From positions 310,001 to 374,000 of the forward strand of contig NZ_SLWB01000001.1 of the NCBI RefSeq assembly GCF_004340205.1: a stretch of 64,000 bases of DNA. Direction: 5' to 3'. The notes under the pieces were generated by a model. That model made no database searches and had not been told where the DNA came from. It saw only the letters and a list, made by a program, of their open reading frames with translations. Shown here piece by piece: positions 52,803 to 64,000 of the stretch (position 1 is the first letter of the stretch; every line of letters starts with the position of its first letter). The DNA comes from Acetobacteroides hydrogenigenes. Its GTDB lineage: Bacteria; Bacteroidota; Bacteroidia; Bacteroidales; ZOR0009. Made by a program: the position numbers and the translations under genes.

Positions 52803-53654
52803 TTAGTTTAGAACGTAAGCTTCTTGGAACCATTTGGCAACATAGTTATAGCCAATATAGCCAAAGCCATTGGTACCCCAAGTGGTGCCCCAAGAGTTTT
52901 GAACCTTGAATGCTTGCTTGCTATCGTCGTACCCAACAACACAGTAGCAGTGACCTCCCATAGAAGAGCCAGAGAACTTAGTAAGTACGGTTGCTCCAGA
53001 CAGGTACATAAATGCCCTATTTACAGGTCCGCCAACAACAACTGGCTTACCAGAAACTAGAGCCGCTTTAATAGCAGCAGAAGTAATGCTGATACGGTTG
53101 TAGCTTGCAATCTTATAGTTGGCAGCAATTGCCTTTTGGTCGGCAGTTGGCATAAGGCTACAGCCATTCACATCGCTGTAAGGCATGATACTCCAAGGTA
53201 CAGCACCTTGAGAAACCAACAAATCCAAACCTCTAGTAACGTACGAACCACTAGCGCAATCGCTAGCCTTAATTTGGTTGTACGTGTATTCGGGGCTAAA
53301 AATATTTACAGAATAGCTCCAAGTTGCAGGATTAGCAGCTTGCCAGCTGATACTACGACCAGCATAGGTTGTTCCCCAAGCTACACAGCTACCCTCGCTA
53401 CCTTGATCGCCAACAGGAGGCGTATTTAGGGTAAGCACAGTTGGAGCAGCTTTTAGCAACGAAGTTGGAGCATCCTTAAGTTCAATGCCCATATACTTTT
53501 CAGTAGGAAGCATCAAACAGCCAAGCTGGTGGGTCACAGGTTGAGCTTTTGTTTCAACATTTGCATCGTTTTCTTTCTGACAAGAAACAAAAGCCAAGGC
53601 TACAATACAGAGAACAGCCAAAGATGTGCTTAAAATAAATCCGATCTTTTTCAT
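52803..53654 (-). CDS. Papain-like (C1A) lipoprotein protease, copy 2
   Basis: A 283-residue lipoprotein protease with the same layout as copy 1: lipobox AFVSC (Cys25), PVTHQLGCLMLPTEKYMGI in the pro-segment, Cys90 in DQGSEGSCVAWG, His235 in GGHCYCVVGYDD, Asn253 in QNSWGTTW, and the same C-terminal FQEAYVLN. Active residues are intact. The two genes are of identical length and have diverged mostly at surface positions and third codon bases. Each probably has its own transcript, as a strong hairpin separates them. The family is common in Bacteroidota; substrates are not known. Confidence 0.9.
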   Translation of the reverse strand: MKKIGFILSTSLAVLCIVALAFVSCQKENDANVETKAQPVTHQLGCLMLPTEKYMGIELKDAPTSLLKAAPTVLTLNTPPVGDQGSEGSCVAWGTTYAGRSISWQAANPATWSYSVNIFSPEYTYNQIKASDCASGSYVTRGLDLLVSQGAVPWSIMPYSDVNGCSLMPTADQKAIAANYKIASYNRISITSAAIKAALVSGKPVVVGGPVNRAFMYLSGATVLTKFSGSSMGGHCYCVVGYDDSKQAFKVQNSWGTTWGTNGFGYIGYNYVAKWFQEAYVLN

Positions 53655-53810
53655 AGTTTTTTAGCTTAATAAACATTGGTTAAGACTGCGAAATGTATGA
53701 AATATTTTTTTAACTACAATAGATGGTTAAAAAATAAAGCTAAAACTAAAATTCGAGCTAGCAATTGGAGCTAAATAACCGCCTTTAGCCCAACAAGCAC
53801 TCACCAACAA

Positions 53811-53840
53811 TTGCAAGCGAATCAAAATATTCTACTTTTG
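53811..53840 (+). promoter_or_regulatory. Promoter of the C69 peptidase gene
   Basis: TTG (53811-53813), a 19-base spacer, TACTTTTG (53833-53840), 27 bases before the ATG. It matches the Bacteroidota consensus. Confidence 0.7.
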
Positions 53841-53866
53841 CCTTCACTTGAACAAAATTCAGCAAC

Positions 53867-55594
53867 ATGAAAAAAATAGTACTGTCTCTGGCTACGCTAT
53901 TGCTGCTGCAAGCGCAGCAATCCAACGCCTGTACCAGCTACCTTGTAACCAAAGGAGCATCTAAGGATGGCTCTGCTATGATATCCTATGCGGCCGACTC
54001 ACACGTTCGCTACGGCGAGCTCTACTTCCGTCCCGCCAAGGATTACCCAGCCGGAACAATGGTTTCGCTCTTCGATCGTGGCTCAAGCAAGCCTCTAGGA
54101 CAAATTCCTCAAGTAGCGCACACCTATTCTGTAGTCGGGATGATGAACGAATACCAAGTTGCCATTGGCGAAAGCACCTTTGGAGGCCGCTCCGAACTCG
54201 ACGATTCAACAGGAACCATCGACTATGGCAGCTTAATGTTCCTAGCCTTGCAGCGCTCAAAAACGGCTCGCGAAGCAATCAAGGTTATGACCGAACTTGT
54301 AGATAGGTATGGATACTTTGGTGCTGGCGAATCGTTCTCTATAGGCGACCCTAACGAGGTTTGGATTCTGGAGATGACAGGGAAAGGAACCAGCTGGGCT
54401 ACCGATAAGAAAACAAAGGCAAGGTATAACAAGAACAAAGGAGCACTGTGGGTAGCTATTCGCATTCCCGACGGATACATCAGCGCACACGCCAACCAAG
54501 CCCGCATCACAACTTTCCCATTAGAGAATGGAAAAACCTCCATCAGCTTCAAGAATATTGACAAAATTTTCGAACCAGAGGTTGAGGTGGTTTACGCCAA
54601 CGACGTCATTAGCTTCGCTCGCGAAAAGAAGTGGTTCTCCGGCACCGATGCCGAGTTTAGCTTCTCAGACACCTATGCGCCTTTGGATTTTGGAGCAGCC
54701 CGCTTTAGCGAATTCCGAGTTTGGGCAATGTTCAACTCGGCATGCGACGGAATGGACCAGTATCTCGACTACGTTACAGGCAAAAACCTTAGCCACCGCA
54801 TGCCCCTTTACGTAAAGCCAAACCGCAAGCTATCGCCTCGCGACCTTATGAGCTTCAAGCGCAACCACCTCGAAGGAACAGAATTCGACATGAGCCAAGA
54901 TGTTGGTGCAGGACCGCATGCACTACCCTACCGCTGGCGCCCTATGACCTGGAAGTATAACGGGAAAGAGTACTTCCACGAGCGAACCACCGCAACCCAG
55001 CAAACCGGATTCTCGTTCATCGCTCAAATGCGCTCGTGGCTACCCAACGCCATTGGGGGCATTAGCTGGTTTGGGGTAGACGATGCCGCATCGTGCGTAT
55101 ATGTACCATTCTACTGTGGCATGACCCGTGTGCCCGAATGCTGGGCCGAAGGTAATGGCGACATGTTAACCTACTCTCCCACCGCAGCCTTTTGGGCCTT
55201 CAACCGTGTATCCAACTTTGCCTACCTTCGCTATGATGTCATCAGCAAGGACATAAAAAAGTTGCAGAAAGAAATGGAAGATCGCAACGAATTGTTTGTA
55301 AAGGCTACCGATGCAGCAGCAGCCGAACTTTACAAAAGCAGTCCCGACGAAGCTCGCGAATACATTACCAACTTCTCTGTTGATTTAGGGAATAACACCG
55401 TAAAGCGCTGGGTTGACTTCTCGAACTACCTACTTGTAAAGTATATTGATGGTAATATCAAAAAGGAGAAGGACGGCAAGTTCTTGCGTAATCCCTACGG
55501 ATTTCCTGCATCTCCAATCCAACCTGAGCTACCCGACTACTGGAAGAAAACCATCATCGACCAAACTGGAAGTAAGTTTGAGGTGTTGAAGTAG
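53867..55594 (+). CDS. Secreted C69-family dipeptidase
   Basis: A 575-residue N-terminal-nucleophile peptidase of the C69 (PepD-like) family. The signal peptide (1-21, ending QQSNA) is cut directly before Cys22, which becomes the catalytic N-terminal nucleophile; CTSYLVTKGASKDGS is the family opening. Further motifs are YAADSHV, NEYQVAIGESTFGGR, and GAGESFSIGDPNEVWILEMTGKG. It is expected to cleave dipeptides in the periplasm, feeding amino-acid fermentation. It is divergent from the papain-like pair, so three cysteine peptidases of two unrelated families lie together. Confidence 0.92.
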   Translation: MKKIVLSLATLLLLQAQQSNACTSYLVTKGASKDGSAMISYAADSHVRYGELYFRPAKDYPAGTMVSLFDRGSSKPLGQIPQVAHTYSVVGMMNEYQVAIGESTFGGRSELDDSTGTIDYGSLMFLALQRSKTAREAIKVMTELVDRYGYFGAGESFSIGDPNEVWILEMTGKGTSWATDKKTKARYNKNKGALWVAIRIPDGYISAHANQARITTFPLENGKTSISFKNIDKIFEPEVEVVYANDVISFAREKKWFSGTDAEFSFSDTYAPLDFGAARFSEFRVWAMFNSACDGMDQYLDYVTGKNLSHRMPLYVKPNRKLSPRDLMSFKRNHLEGTEFDMSQDVGAGPHALPYRWRPMTWKYNGKEYFHERTTATQQTGFSFIAQMRSWLPNAIGGISWFGVDDAASCVYVPFYCGMTRVPECWAEGNGDMLTYSPTAAFWAFNRVSNFAYLRYDVISKDIKKLQKEMEDRNELFVKATDAAAAELYKSSPDEAREYITNFSVDLGNNTVKRWVDFSNYLLVKYIDGNIKKEKDGKFLRNPYGFPASPIQPELPDYWKKTIIDQTGSKFEVLK

Positions 55595-55614
55595 CAAAAA
55601 GCAACATTTATAAA

Positions 55615-55660
55615 AAAGAACAGGGGCAACCAAAAATTCATTTGGTTGCCCCTGTTCTTT
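55615..55660 (+). terminator. Terminator of the C69 peptidase gene
   Basis: A perfect 20-bp stem (55615-55634 with 55641-55660; it starts AAAGAACAGGGG), a 6-base loop, and a final CTTTTAT. Confidence 0.9.
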
Positions 55661-55748
55661 TATGGTAGAAATACGAATACGACATTAACAAAAAGACTAT
55701 AACATTGCAGTTGCTCTTAAATACATCCTTCCAACTCAATTTTAGCGC

Positions 55749-55756
55749 TATCTTTG
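55749..55756 (+). promoter_or_regulatory. -7 element of the DEAD-box helicase gene
   Basis: TATCTTTG, 22 bases before the TTG start. No TTG lies at the usual distance upstream, so only this box is proposed. Confidence 0.45.
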
Positions 55757-55778
55757 CGGCTCATTTAAACAGAGCAAG

Positions 55779-56897
55779 TTGAGTAATTTTGCCGATTTGG
55801 GCATTGAAGAGCCCTACCTACTAGCGTTAGCCGATATGGGAATTGCTACCCCAACCGACATTCAGGTTAAAGCAATACCGTTTTTAATCGAACAGGGAAC
55901 CGACTTTGTCGGTCAGGCACAAACTGGAACGGGCAAGACGGCCGCTTTCGGGCTCCCGCTCCTTTCCAAGGTCGATGCGGAAAATGGTCGGATACAGGGA
56001 TTGATCCTAGCACCAACCCGCGAGCTATGCCAGCAGATTGCTAAAGGGCTATTCCGTTTCACCAAGTACTTAGATAAAAAGATTTTTGTTGAGGCCATTT
56101 ACGGTGGTGCTAAGATCGACCAGCAGGTTGCCAACCTAACACGTCCTACTCATATACTGGTTGCCACGCCGGGTCGTCTTGTCGATCTGCTCACACGTAA
56201 GGCCGTAGACCTTTCGCAGGTGCGTACCGCCATCCTCGACGAGGCCGACGAGATGCTGAGCATGGGCTTTAAGGACGAGCTCGAGGCCATCCTCAACCAC
56301 ATCCCGCAGGAGCGCGCCACCTGGCTCTTTTCAGCAACTCTTCCTGATGGTATTCAGGCCATCATCGATGCGCATATGAGAGAGGATGCCTTCCGCATTC
56401 AAGCCTCTAAGGTGGAGGTTATCAACCGCGGCATCTCGCACCATTACGTCATCACCACCATGAGGGATAAGCTAACCATGCTTCGCCGCTTCCTAGACGG
56501 GCAGGGAGAGAATCGTGGAGTTATCTTCTGCCGCACCCGACAGGATGTTCAGGATCTGACGCAGCAACTCGTCGAACGCGGTATTTCGGCCGATGCCATC
56601 CATGGCGATTTGATGCAGAAGGAGCGCGACAAAGCCATGCGCGCCTTCAAGAAAAAGCGCGTGCAGATTCTGGTAGCCACCGATGTTGCAGCACGCGGCA
56701 TAGACGTCGAGAACCTAGCCTACGTGGTACACTACGACCTTCCCGAGCAGGTAGACTACTACACTCACCGCAGCGGACGTACCGCCCGAGCCGGACGCAA
56801 GGGACTGTCGATTTCATTGGTAGGAAGTAATGAGGTTCATAAGCTGCAGACCATCGAAAAGAAGCTAGACATAAGCATTAAAAAGGTGGAACTGTAA
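55779..56897 (+). CDS. DEAD-box ATP-dependent RNA helicase
   Basis: A 372-residue helicase core. Motifs in order: a Q motif with its upstream Phe (SNFADLGIEEPYLLALADMGIATPTDIQ), I AQTGTGKT, Ia PTRELCQ, Ib TPGR, II DEAD, III SAT (FSATLP), IV-V (GVIFCRTR, ATDVAARGID) and VI HRSGRTARAG. It has no C-terminal RNA-binding tail, unlike DbpA/CsdA types. The start is TTG at 55779; the first in-frame ATG would remove the Q-motif Phe, so the TTG is favoured. Probably acts in ribosome assembly or cold adaptation. Confidence 0.92.
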   Translation: MSNFADLGIEEPYLLALADMGIATPTDIQVKAIPFLIEQGTDFVGQAQTGTGKTAAFGLPLLSKVDAENGRIQGLILAPTRELCQQIAKGLFRFTKYLDKKIFVEAIYGGAKIDQQVANLTRPTHILVATPGRLVDLLTRKAVDLSQVRTAILDEADEMLSMGFKDELEAILNHIPQERATWLFSATLPDGIQAIIDAHMREDAFRIQASKVEVINRGISHHYVITTMRDKLTMLRRFLDGQGENRGVIFCRTRQDVQDLTQQLVERGISADAIHGDLMQKERDKAMRAFKKKRVQILVATDVAARGIDVENLAYVVHYDLPEQVDYYTHRSGRTARAGRKGLSISLVGSNEVHKLQTIEKKLDISIKKVEL

Positions 56898-57001
56898 CTT
56901 CCAAAAGTTAGACGTAGTTATTTCAGAGGTTAAAGGAAGGGCTTTCACCAAATAGCGAGTATCTCTATTGTAGTGTTAGCCTCGACTACGCTCGGCTAAC
57001 G

Positions 57002-57217
57002 TCACCTCTTCATCGAATGCAGGTATAGCGCCTCCACCTTCTCCCGCGCCCAAGGAGTACGACGCAGAAACTTCAGGCTCGACTTGATACTGGGGTTTTC
57101 CTTAAAGCAGTTTATGTTGATGCGAATTGCAAGTCCTTCCCATCCGTAGCGGGTTTGCAGTTCAGTAAGGATAGCCTCTAGGGTTTTGCCGTGTAGCGGA
57201 TTGTTCTTTTGCTCCAT
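57002..57217 (-). CDS. VF530-type small DNA-binding protein
   Basis: A 71-residue protein beginning [20 protein letters not shown] and continuing through [15 protein letters not shown] to [18 protein letters not shown], the full VF530 (DUF2132) pattern. The domain forms a small helical DNA-binding fold in structures from Vibrio relatives; its function in the cell is unknown. A longer open frame runs upstream to 57427 but overlaps the terminator and the beta-galactosidase 3' end. It is therefore not a real start. Confidence 0.85.
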   Translation of the reverse strand: MEQKNNPLHGKTLEAILTELQTRYGWEGLAIRININCFKENPSIKSSLKFLRRTPWAREKVEALYLHSMKR

Positions 57218-57270
57218 TGCTCGTAGGATATCGGCAAAGGTAGAAATATTAAATCGAAGCACTAACATAG

Positions 57271-57298
57271 AAAAGAGGGACCAAATGGTCCCTCTTTT
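57271..57298 (-). terminator. Terminator of the beta-galactosidase gene
   Basis: AAAAGAGGGACCA (57271-57283) pairs with TGGTCCCTCTTTT (57286-57298), a 13-bp stem with a two-base loop, after the stop at 57325. Confidence 0.85.
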
Positions 57299-57324
57299 CA
57301 TATAATCACACTCCAAAAAATCTA

Positions 57325-60776
<3,452 letters not shown>

Positions 60777-61427
60777 ATGGATGCAAAATCGGCAAACCTT
60801 TTCCAAATACTTTCGGAGGAGCTACGCATGGCTGTTGATGCTCAGTCCATCCGCAAGCATTTTAGCGCAGGCGATGCGCTTTTCCGTGAGGGTAGCTACA
60901 TTGGATCGGCGGCAATTGTAGCAGAAGGAGTTGTTAAAATATTCAGGGTCGACGAAGATGGCAGTTCACACTTCCTTTACTTCCTCTCTTCGGGCGAACT
61001 TTGCGTACTATCCGCACTTTGCTGTATGAGAATGCGAAAAGCAGACATGAGAGCGGTTGCTTATACCGATTGCGAGGTGATGTTTATCCCATCTCCCTAT
61101 CCTGAAGTGTGGATGCAGGAATATCCAGAATGGAACCGCTATCTACTACAGAGTTTCAACCTCCGAATGTCGGAACTGCTAGACACCTTCGATAGCGTTA
61201 TATTCCGACATCTCGACGAGAGGCTGCTTTACTATCTGCTCCAGCACTACAACACAGGTGGCGAACGGCTCTACCTCTCTCATCAGCAAATTGCCGATGA
61301 GCTGAACTCCTCGAGAGAAGTGATATCTCGCCTACTAAAAAAGTTAGAGGATTCAGGATTTGTGGAGGTAAACCGATCGTTTGTACGTATTCTTCCATCA
61401 ATTACCAAAAGCATACAAGCAAAGTGA
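60777..61427 (+). CDS. Crp/Fnr-family transcription regulator
   Basis: A 216-residue regulator: a cyclic-nucleotide-binding-like beta roll (about 10-125; HFSAGDALFREGSYIGSAAIVAEGVVKIFRVDEDG) and a C-terminal winged helix (about 140-210) with the recognition helix in SHQQIADELNSSREVISRLLKKLEDSG. It has scattered Cys (ELCVLSALCC) but not the N-terminal cluster of FNR, and lacks the Arg/Ser pair of cAMP-binding CRP, so the signal is unknown. The start is the ATG at 60777; an upstream frame to 60654 is not family-like. The site at 61423-61438 suggests it activates the next genes. Confidence 0.9.
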   Translation: MDAKSANLFQILSEELRMAVDAQSIRKHFSAGDALFREGSYIGSAAIVAEGVVKIFRVDEDGSSHFLYFLSSGELCVLSALCCMRMRKADMRAVAYTDCEVMFIPSPYPEVWMQEYPEWNRYLLQSFNLRMSELLDTFDSVIFRHLDERLLYYLLQHYNTGGERLYLSHQQIADELNSSREVISRLLKKLEDSGFVEVNRSFVRILPSITKSIQAK

Positions 61428-61467
61428 CAAAAATCACTGATGGGAAGAATGCGTTAAGGTACCTTTG
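61423..61467 (+). promoter_or_regulatory. Crp/Fnr-type operator and promoter of the DUF6132-thioredoxin operon
   Basis: A perfect palindrome AGTGA-N6-TCACT at 61423-61438 (core GTGA...TCAC, as in CRP sites) overlaps the stop codon of the Crp/Fnr gene. The -7 box TACCTTTG follows at 61460-61467. No TTG -33 box is present. The palindrome centre lies about 41 bases before the inferred transcription start, where class II CRP/FNR activators bind and replace the -33 contact. Confidence 0.75.
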
Positions 61468-61506
61468 TCCAAATAGCTTAAAAAGCGCATTTAAATTTGG
61501 AGAAAG

Positions 61507-61719
61507 ATGAGCATCTTTAAAAAATACTTTAAGTGGGTTTTAGGAATAGCAGCAGGAGCGTTAGCAGGTCTACTCTACTGGCGATTTATCGGCTGCAATT
61601 CAGGATCATGCCCAATTTCATCAAACCCGTACATGTCCATGTTTTGGTTTGGTCTAATCGGCTTTCTCCTAGTTCCGTCGAACAAGAAGGGGGCAAAACG
61701 TGTTAACAGGCAAGAATAA
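61507..61719 (+). CDS. DUF6132-type small membrane protein
   Basis: A 70-residue protein with two membrane helices (about 9-27 and 45-58) and the conserved Cys pair in YWRFIGCNSGSCPISSNPY between them. It has the look of DUF6132, small Bacteroidota membrane proteins often found with thioredoxin or rhodanese genes; function unknown, though the Cys pair suggests a redox role. It follows the Crp/Fnr gene and its operator and precedes a thioredoxin lipoprotein by 21 bases. Confidence 0.75.
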   Translation: MSIFKKYFKWVLGIAAGALAGLLYWRFIGCNSGSCPISSNPYMSMFWFGLIGFLLVPSNKKGAKRVNRQE

Positions 61720-61740
61720 TTAATACTAGAAAATAGCGAC

Positions 61741-62214
61741 ATGAAGAAGATTCTACTGGTGGCCGTTGTCGGCTTGCTGTTTGCCAGCAGCTGCAGCGGC
61801 GAAAAGAAGCCAAAAACTAAAAATGCAAACGCTCCTAAAGCAGTGGCTGCAGAAGGAATAAAGCATATCACTAAGGCCGAGTACCTGACGCTGGTGTGGA
61901 ACTACGAGAAAAACCCCAGCACATTTGTATTCGAGGGTAAACTCCCCGTGATTGTTGACTTTTATGCGACATGGTGCGGCCCCTGCAAACGAGTAGCTCC
62001 GATTCTCGAAAAACTGTCTAAAAAATACGCCGGTAAAATCAACATCTACAAGGTCGATGTTGATGCAGAGCGCGATCTTGCAGCATCACATGGAATCCAA
62101 AGTATTCCGACCATGTACTTTTACCCTAAAACAGGTCAACCTCAAGTTGTACAGGGGGCACTGGGCGAAGAACAGTTAGAGCAAGCAATTCAGCAGGTGC
62201 TCCTATCGAAGTAA
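61741..62214 (+). CDS. Thioredoxin-family lipoprotein
   Basis: A 157-residue lipoprotein (lipobox FASSC, Cys19) with a linker rich in Lys and Ala, then a thioredoxin fold (about 55-155) carrying the active site ATWCGPCKRVAP and the cis-Pro loop SIPTMYFYP. The residues are those of a classical thioredoxin, here anchored outside the cytoplasm, so it probably reduces or exchanges disulfides in the periplasm. Cotranscribed with the DUF6132-type gene. Confidence 0.92.
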   Translation: MKKILLVAVVGLLFASSCSGEKKPKTKNANAPKAVAAEGIKHITKAEYLTLVWNYEKNPSTFVFEGKLPVIVDFYATWCGPCKRVAPILEKLSKKYAGKINIYKVDVDAERDLAASHGIQSIPTMYFYPKTGQPQVVQGALGEEQLEQAIQQVLLSK

Positions 62215-62237
62215 GTATAGTGCTAGTTTTTAGATGT

Positions 62238-62268
62238 AAAAAGGATGGATTCGCTCCATCCTTTTTTA
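62238..62268 (+). terminator. Terminator of the thioredoxin operon
   Basis: AAAAAGGATGGA (62238-62249) pairs with TCCATCCTTTTT (62255-62266), loop TTCGC, more T after. Confidence 0.9.
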
Positions 62269-62491
62269 GCTTTTACACTGCCGAGAATCTACCGACATAC
62301 ATGAACCTACCCTAAAAAAGCACTGTTAGTATAGTAGATTCGATGTAAAGTAGCCCCCCTTTCTTCCTTCCAAAACATTTTCTTTTGCCAGTAGGCGTAG
62401 CCCCTTACTGCGCTTCGCTATCATAAAAATTCGTCCTTTTCAATTGCTACTCTTCACCGAAAAACAACAGAAACATCTAAAAAGTAGGGTA

Positions 62492-63139
62492 ATGAAAAGA
62501 GGATGCAGCACTAAAGCACAGACACAAAAGACGAAATTGTTGAGGTTACTTGAACTTCTTGTCATATACGTTGCCGTTCCATTGCTCTTCTACTTAAAAT
62601 ACATTCCCCTCCATCGACTCTTAACGCTATTTCTCGTATTTGGATACTGCCTAACGGTTCTTCTTATAAACCGAAATTTCAAGTGGAGCAGCTTTAGCCT
62701 TGTTGGGTTTAGAGGATGGATATCATTGTTACTTAGGGTATCCATTGCAACACTAATAATACTAGCCCTTACCTATTTTATAATTCCCAACTATCTTTTT
62801 GTGCTACCCTACAACAAGCCGATGTACTGGCTTGCCATCTTCTTGCTTTACCCGCTTTGGTCGGTTGTTCCCCAGGAACTCATTTACCGATCATTCTTCT
62901 TTAACCGCTACAAGGTGCTTTTCCGCAACGAAAAAGTAATGGCGGTAGCAAGTGCGGCATTTTTTGCCTTTCTGCATATTGTATTCAACAACTGGATTGC
63001 AGTTCTATGCTCATTTACCATCGGGTTGCTTTGGAGTTTTGCCTACCTACGACACCGATCGCTTCTTGCAATTTCAGTAGAGCATTCCATCGTTGGCATT
63101 ATTCTTTTCGTTGTTGGACTTGGTATATTTTTCACCTAG
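62492..63139 (+). CDS. CPBP-family intramembrane protease
   Basis: A 215-residue membrane protein with about six segments. It carries the CPBP (Rce1-like) motifs: PQELIYRSFFFNRY (the family's EExxxR with the first Glu replaced by Gln, a common variant), FFAFLHIVFNNW with the second catalytic His, and a final VEHSIVGIILF. It probably processes membrane peptides or bacteriocin-related substrates; function unknown. The start is the ATG at 62492, following a TTG alternative. The next gene begins near its stop. Confidence 0.85.
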   Translation: MKRGCSTKAQTQKTKLLRLLELLVIYVAVPLLFYLKYIPLHRLLTLFLVFGYCLTVLLINRNFKWSSFSLVGFRGWISLLLRVSIATLIILALTYFIIPNYLFVLPYNKPMYWLAIFLLYPLWSVVPQELIYRSFFFNRYKVLFRNEKVMAVASAAFFAFLHIVFNNWIAVLCSFTIGLLWSFAYLRHRSLLAISVEHSIVGIILFVVGLGIFFT

Positions 63140-63187
63140 ATGAATATTTTTTTACAGCAAGAGGCTACCTTTGAAAAAAATCCATCC

Positions 63188-63949
63188 ATGAGAAAAAGTT
63201 ACCGCTTAGTTCAGAAAAATTTCAGAGATCTTAAATCGGAGGTTGTTGATATTGCCATTCTACCTTGGGGAGCAACCGAGCCTCACGGATATCACTTACC
63301 TTACGGAACCGACTCCTACCAATCGGAAGAGGTAGCGGCATTATCCGCCGAACTTGCAGCAGAAAAGGGTGTAAACCCTCTGGTGCTCCCCGTCCTCCCT
63401 TTCGGAGTTCAGAATGAGGGACAACGAGAGCTGACAGGATGCATCAACCTTAGACCAACCACCCTGCTTACCATTTTAGACGACATCGCGGCTTCGCTAA
63501 TACGACAAGGAATACAAAGACTAATAATACTAAACAGCCATGGTGGAAACGACTTCCGTTTTGCCATCCGCGAACTCCAGCTAAAGCACCCAAATCTACT
63601 GATGGTTGCTGTTGACTGGTGGAGACATCCTATAATCCGCACCTTGGTTGATAATCCTGGCGATCATGCAGGCGCACTAGAAACCTGCGTAATGATGCAT
63701 CTTAAGCCCGAACTGGTAAGCCCAGAAACAGGAACAGGACGCAGCGTAGGCTTTAGCATTAAGGCTCTAAACGAAGGATGGGCATGGACACCCCGCAATT
63801 GGGCAGCGGTATCCGAAGATACGGGCATTGGAGACCCTCGCGGAACTACCCCTGAAACCGGGAAGATTGTCGTAGACAGGGTTGTAGCCGAAATTGCTGA
63901 ATTAATCGTAAAGCTGGTTAAAGAGGAAAATATTTACCAGAAACTATAA
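63188..63949 (+). CDS. Creatininase-family amidohydrolase
   Basis: A 253-residue metal-dependent hydrolase of the creatininase/MftE family. The metal motif is ILPWGATEPHGYHLPYGTDSYQSE (Glu, His, Asp), then NSHGGNDFRFAIREL with metal-binding His, and PGDHAGALETCVMMHLKPELV with the catalytic Glu region. Such proteins open cyclic amides or cleave peptides; some Bacteroidota members are of unknown substrate. I use the ATG at 63188 (MRKSYRLVQ). An ATG at 63140, directly after the previous stop, would add 16 residues and cannot be excluded. Confidence 0.85.
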   Translation: MRKSYRLVQKNFRDLKSEVVDIAILPWGATEPHGYHLPYGTDSYQSEEVAALSAELAAEKGVNPLVLPVLPFGVQNEGQRELTGCINLRPTTLLTILDDIAASLIRQGIQRLIILNSHGGNDFRFAIRELQLKHPNLLMVAVDWWRHPIIRTLVDNPGDHAGALETCVMMHLKPELVSPETGTGRSVGFSIKALNEGWAWTPRNWAAVSEDTGIGDPRGTTPETGKIVVDRVVAEIAELIVKLVKEENIYQKL

Positions 63950-63955
63950 GCCTAC

Positions 63956-63988
63956 AAAAATAGCCGCACGTTGTTGCGGCTATTTTTC
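63956..63988 (+). terminator. Terminator of the creatininase-type gene
   Basis: AAAAATAGCCGCA (63956-63968) pairs with TGCGGCTATTTTT (63975-63987), directly after the stop. Confidence 0.85.
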
Positions 63989-64000
63989 TTTAATAGGAAA

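Noticed and set aside
62492-63139. CPBP protein as a dead protease because the first Glu of EExxxR is Gln
   Set aside because: A QE pair at this position is, as far as I know, common in family members, and the second Glu, Arg and His residues are all present.

Overview
The window comes from a member of the Bacteroidota, most likely a Bacteroidales or Marinilabiliales-type bacterium. The evidence is a SusC/SusD pair driven by a hybrid two-component sensor, the gldE-gldD pair, a bacterial geranylgeranylglyceryl phosphate synthase, a 30-residue AURKAIP1/COX24-type protein, A/T-rich leaders almost without Shine-Dalgarno sequences, and several promoters of the TTG-N19-22-TAnnTTTG type used by the Bacteroidota housekeeping sigma factor. 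No rRNA, tRNA, CRISPR array or prophage was recognised.

Layout. 0.3-9.7 kb: a small lipoprotein; the PASTA protein-rluD-ddl cluster; a 1076-residue fused iron-sulfur flavoenzyme; a nitroreductase; sodB. 10.5-11.6 kb: a pterin pair (PTPS/QueD-like and folE). 11.7-26.4 kb: a sialic acid utilisation locus on the minus strand (hybrid sensor, SusC, SusD, sialidase, neuraminate lyase, AGE epimerase, kelch mutarotase). 26.7-30 kb: split transketolase, then an ECF sigma factor, a probable anti-sigma protein and a Spy/CpxP-like protein. 30.2-33 kb: ychF and a PafA-type phosphatase homologue that has lost most active-site residues. 33.9-39 kb: gldE, gldD, phosphopantetheinyl transferase and GGGP synthase in one operon, with ssb and mutY upstream. 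39-41.2 kb: HU, the COX24-type protein and rng. 42.7-46.4 kb: purL. 47.2-48.4 kb: an IS200/IS605-type transposase with its palindromic repeats. 48.4-55.6 kb: a FAD dehydrogenase, a chagasin-like cysteine protease inhibitor, a DUF6261-type gene, two tandem papain-like lipoproteins and a C69 peptidase. 55.8-64 kb: a DEAD-box helicase, a VF530-type protein, a GH2 beta-galactosidase, a Crp/Fnr regulator with a DUF6132/thioredoxin operon, a CPBP protease and a creatininase-type hydrolase.

How the genes work together. The sialic acid locus reads as a complete outer-membrane path: sialidase releases the sugar, SusC/SusD bind and import it, the mutarotase converts the anomer, and lyase plus epimerase yield GlcNAc. 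An inner-membrane transporter and the later amino-sugar genes lie outside the window. The Crp/Fnr protein probably controls the genes directly downstream, because a GTGA-N6-TCAC palindrome lies about 41 bases before their inferred transcription start.

The most unusual material is non-coding. Four intergenic regions (about 4.5, 10.0, 33.2 and 50.6 kb) each carry a tandem array of unrelated sequence with nearly the same period (40-43 bp) and a hairpin in every unit. In at least one array both sides of the stem change together between units. Separate dispersed palindrome families occur near 8.3 and 33.7 kb, at 33.1 and 50.4 kb, and around the transposase. All identifications rest on reading the sequence; no database search was possible.
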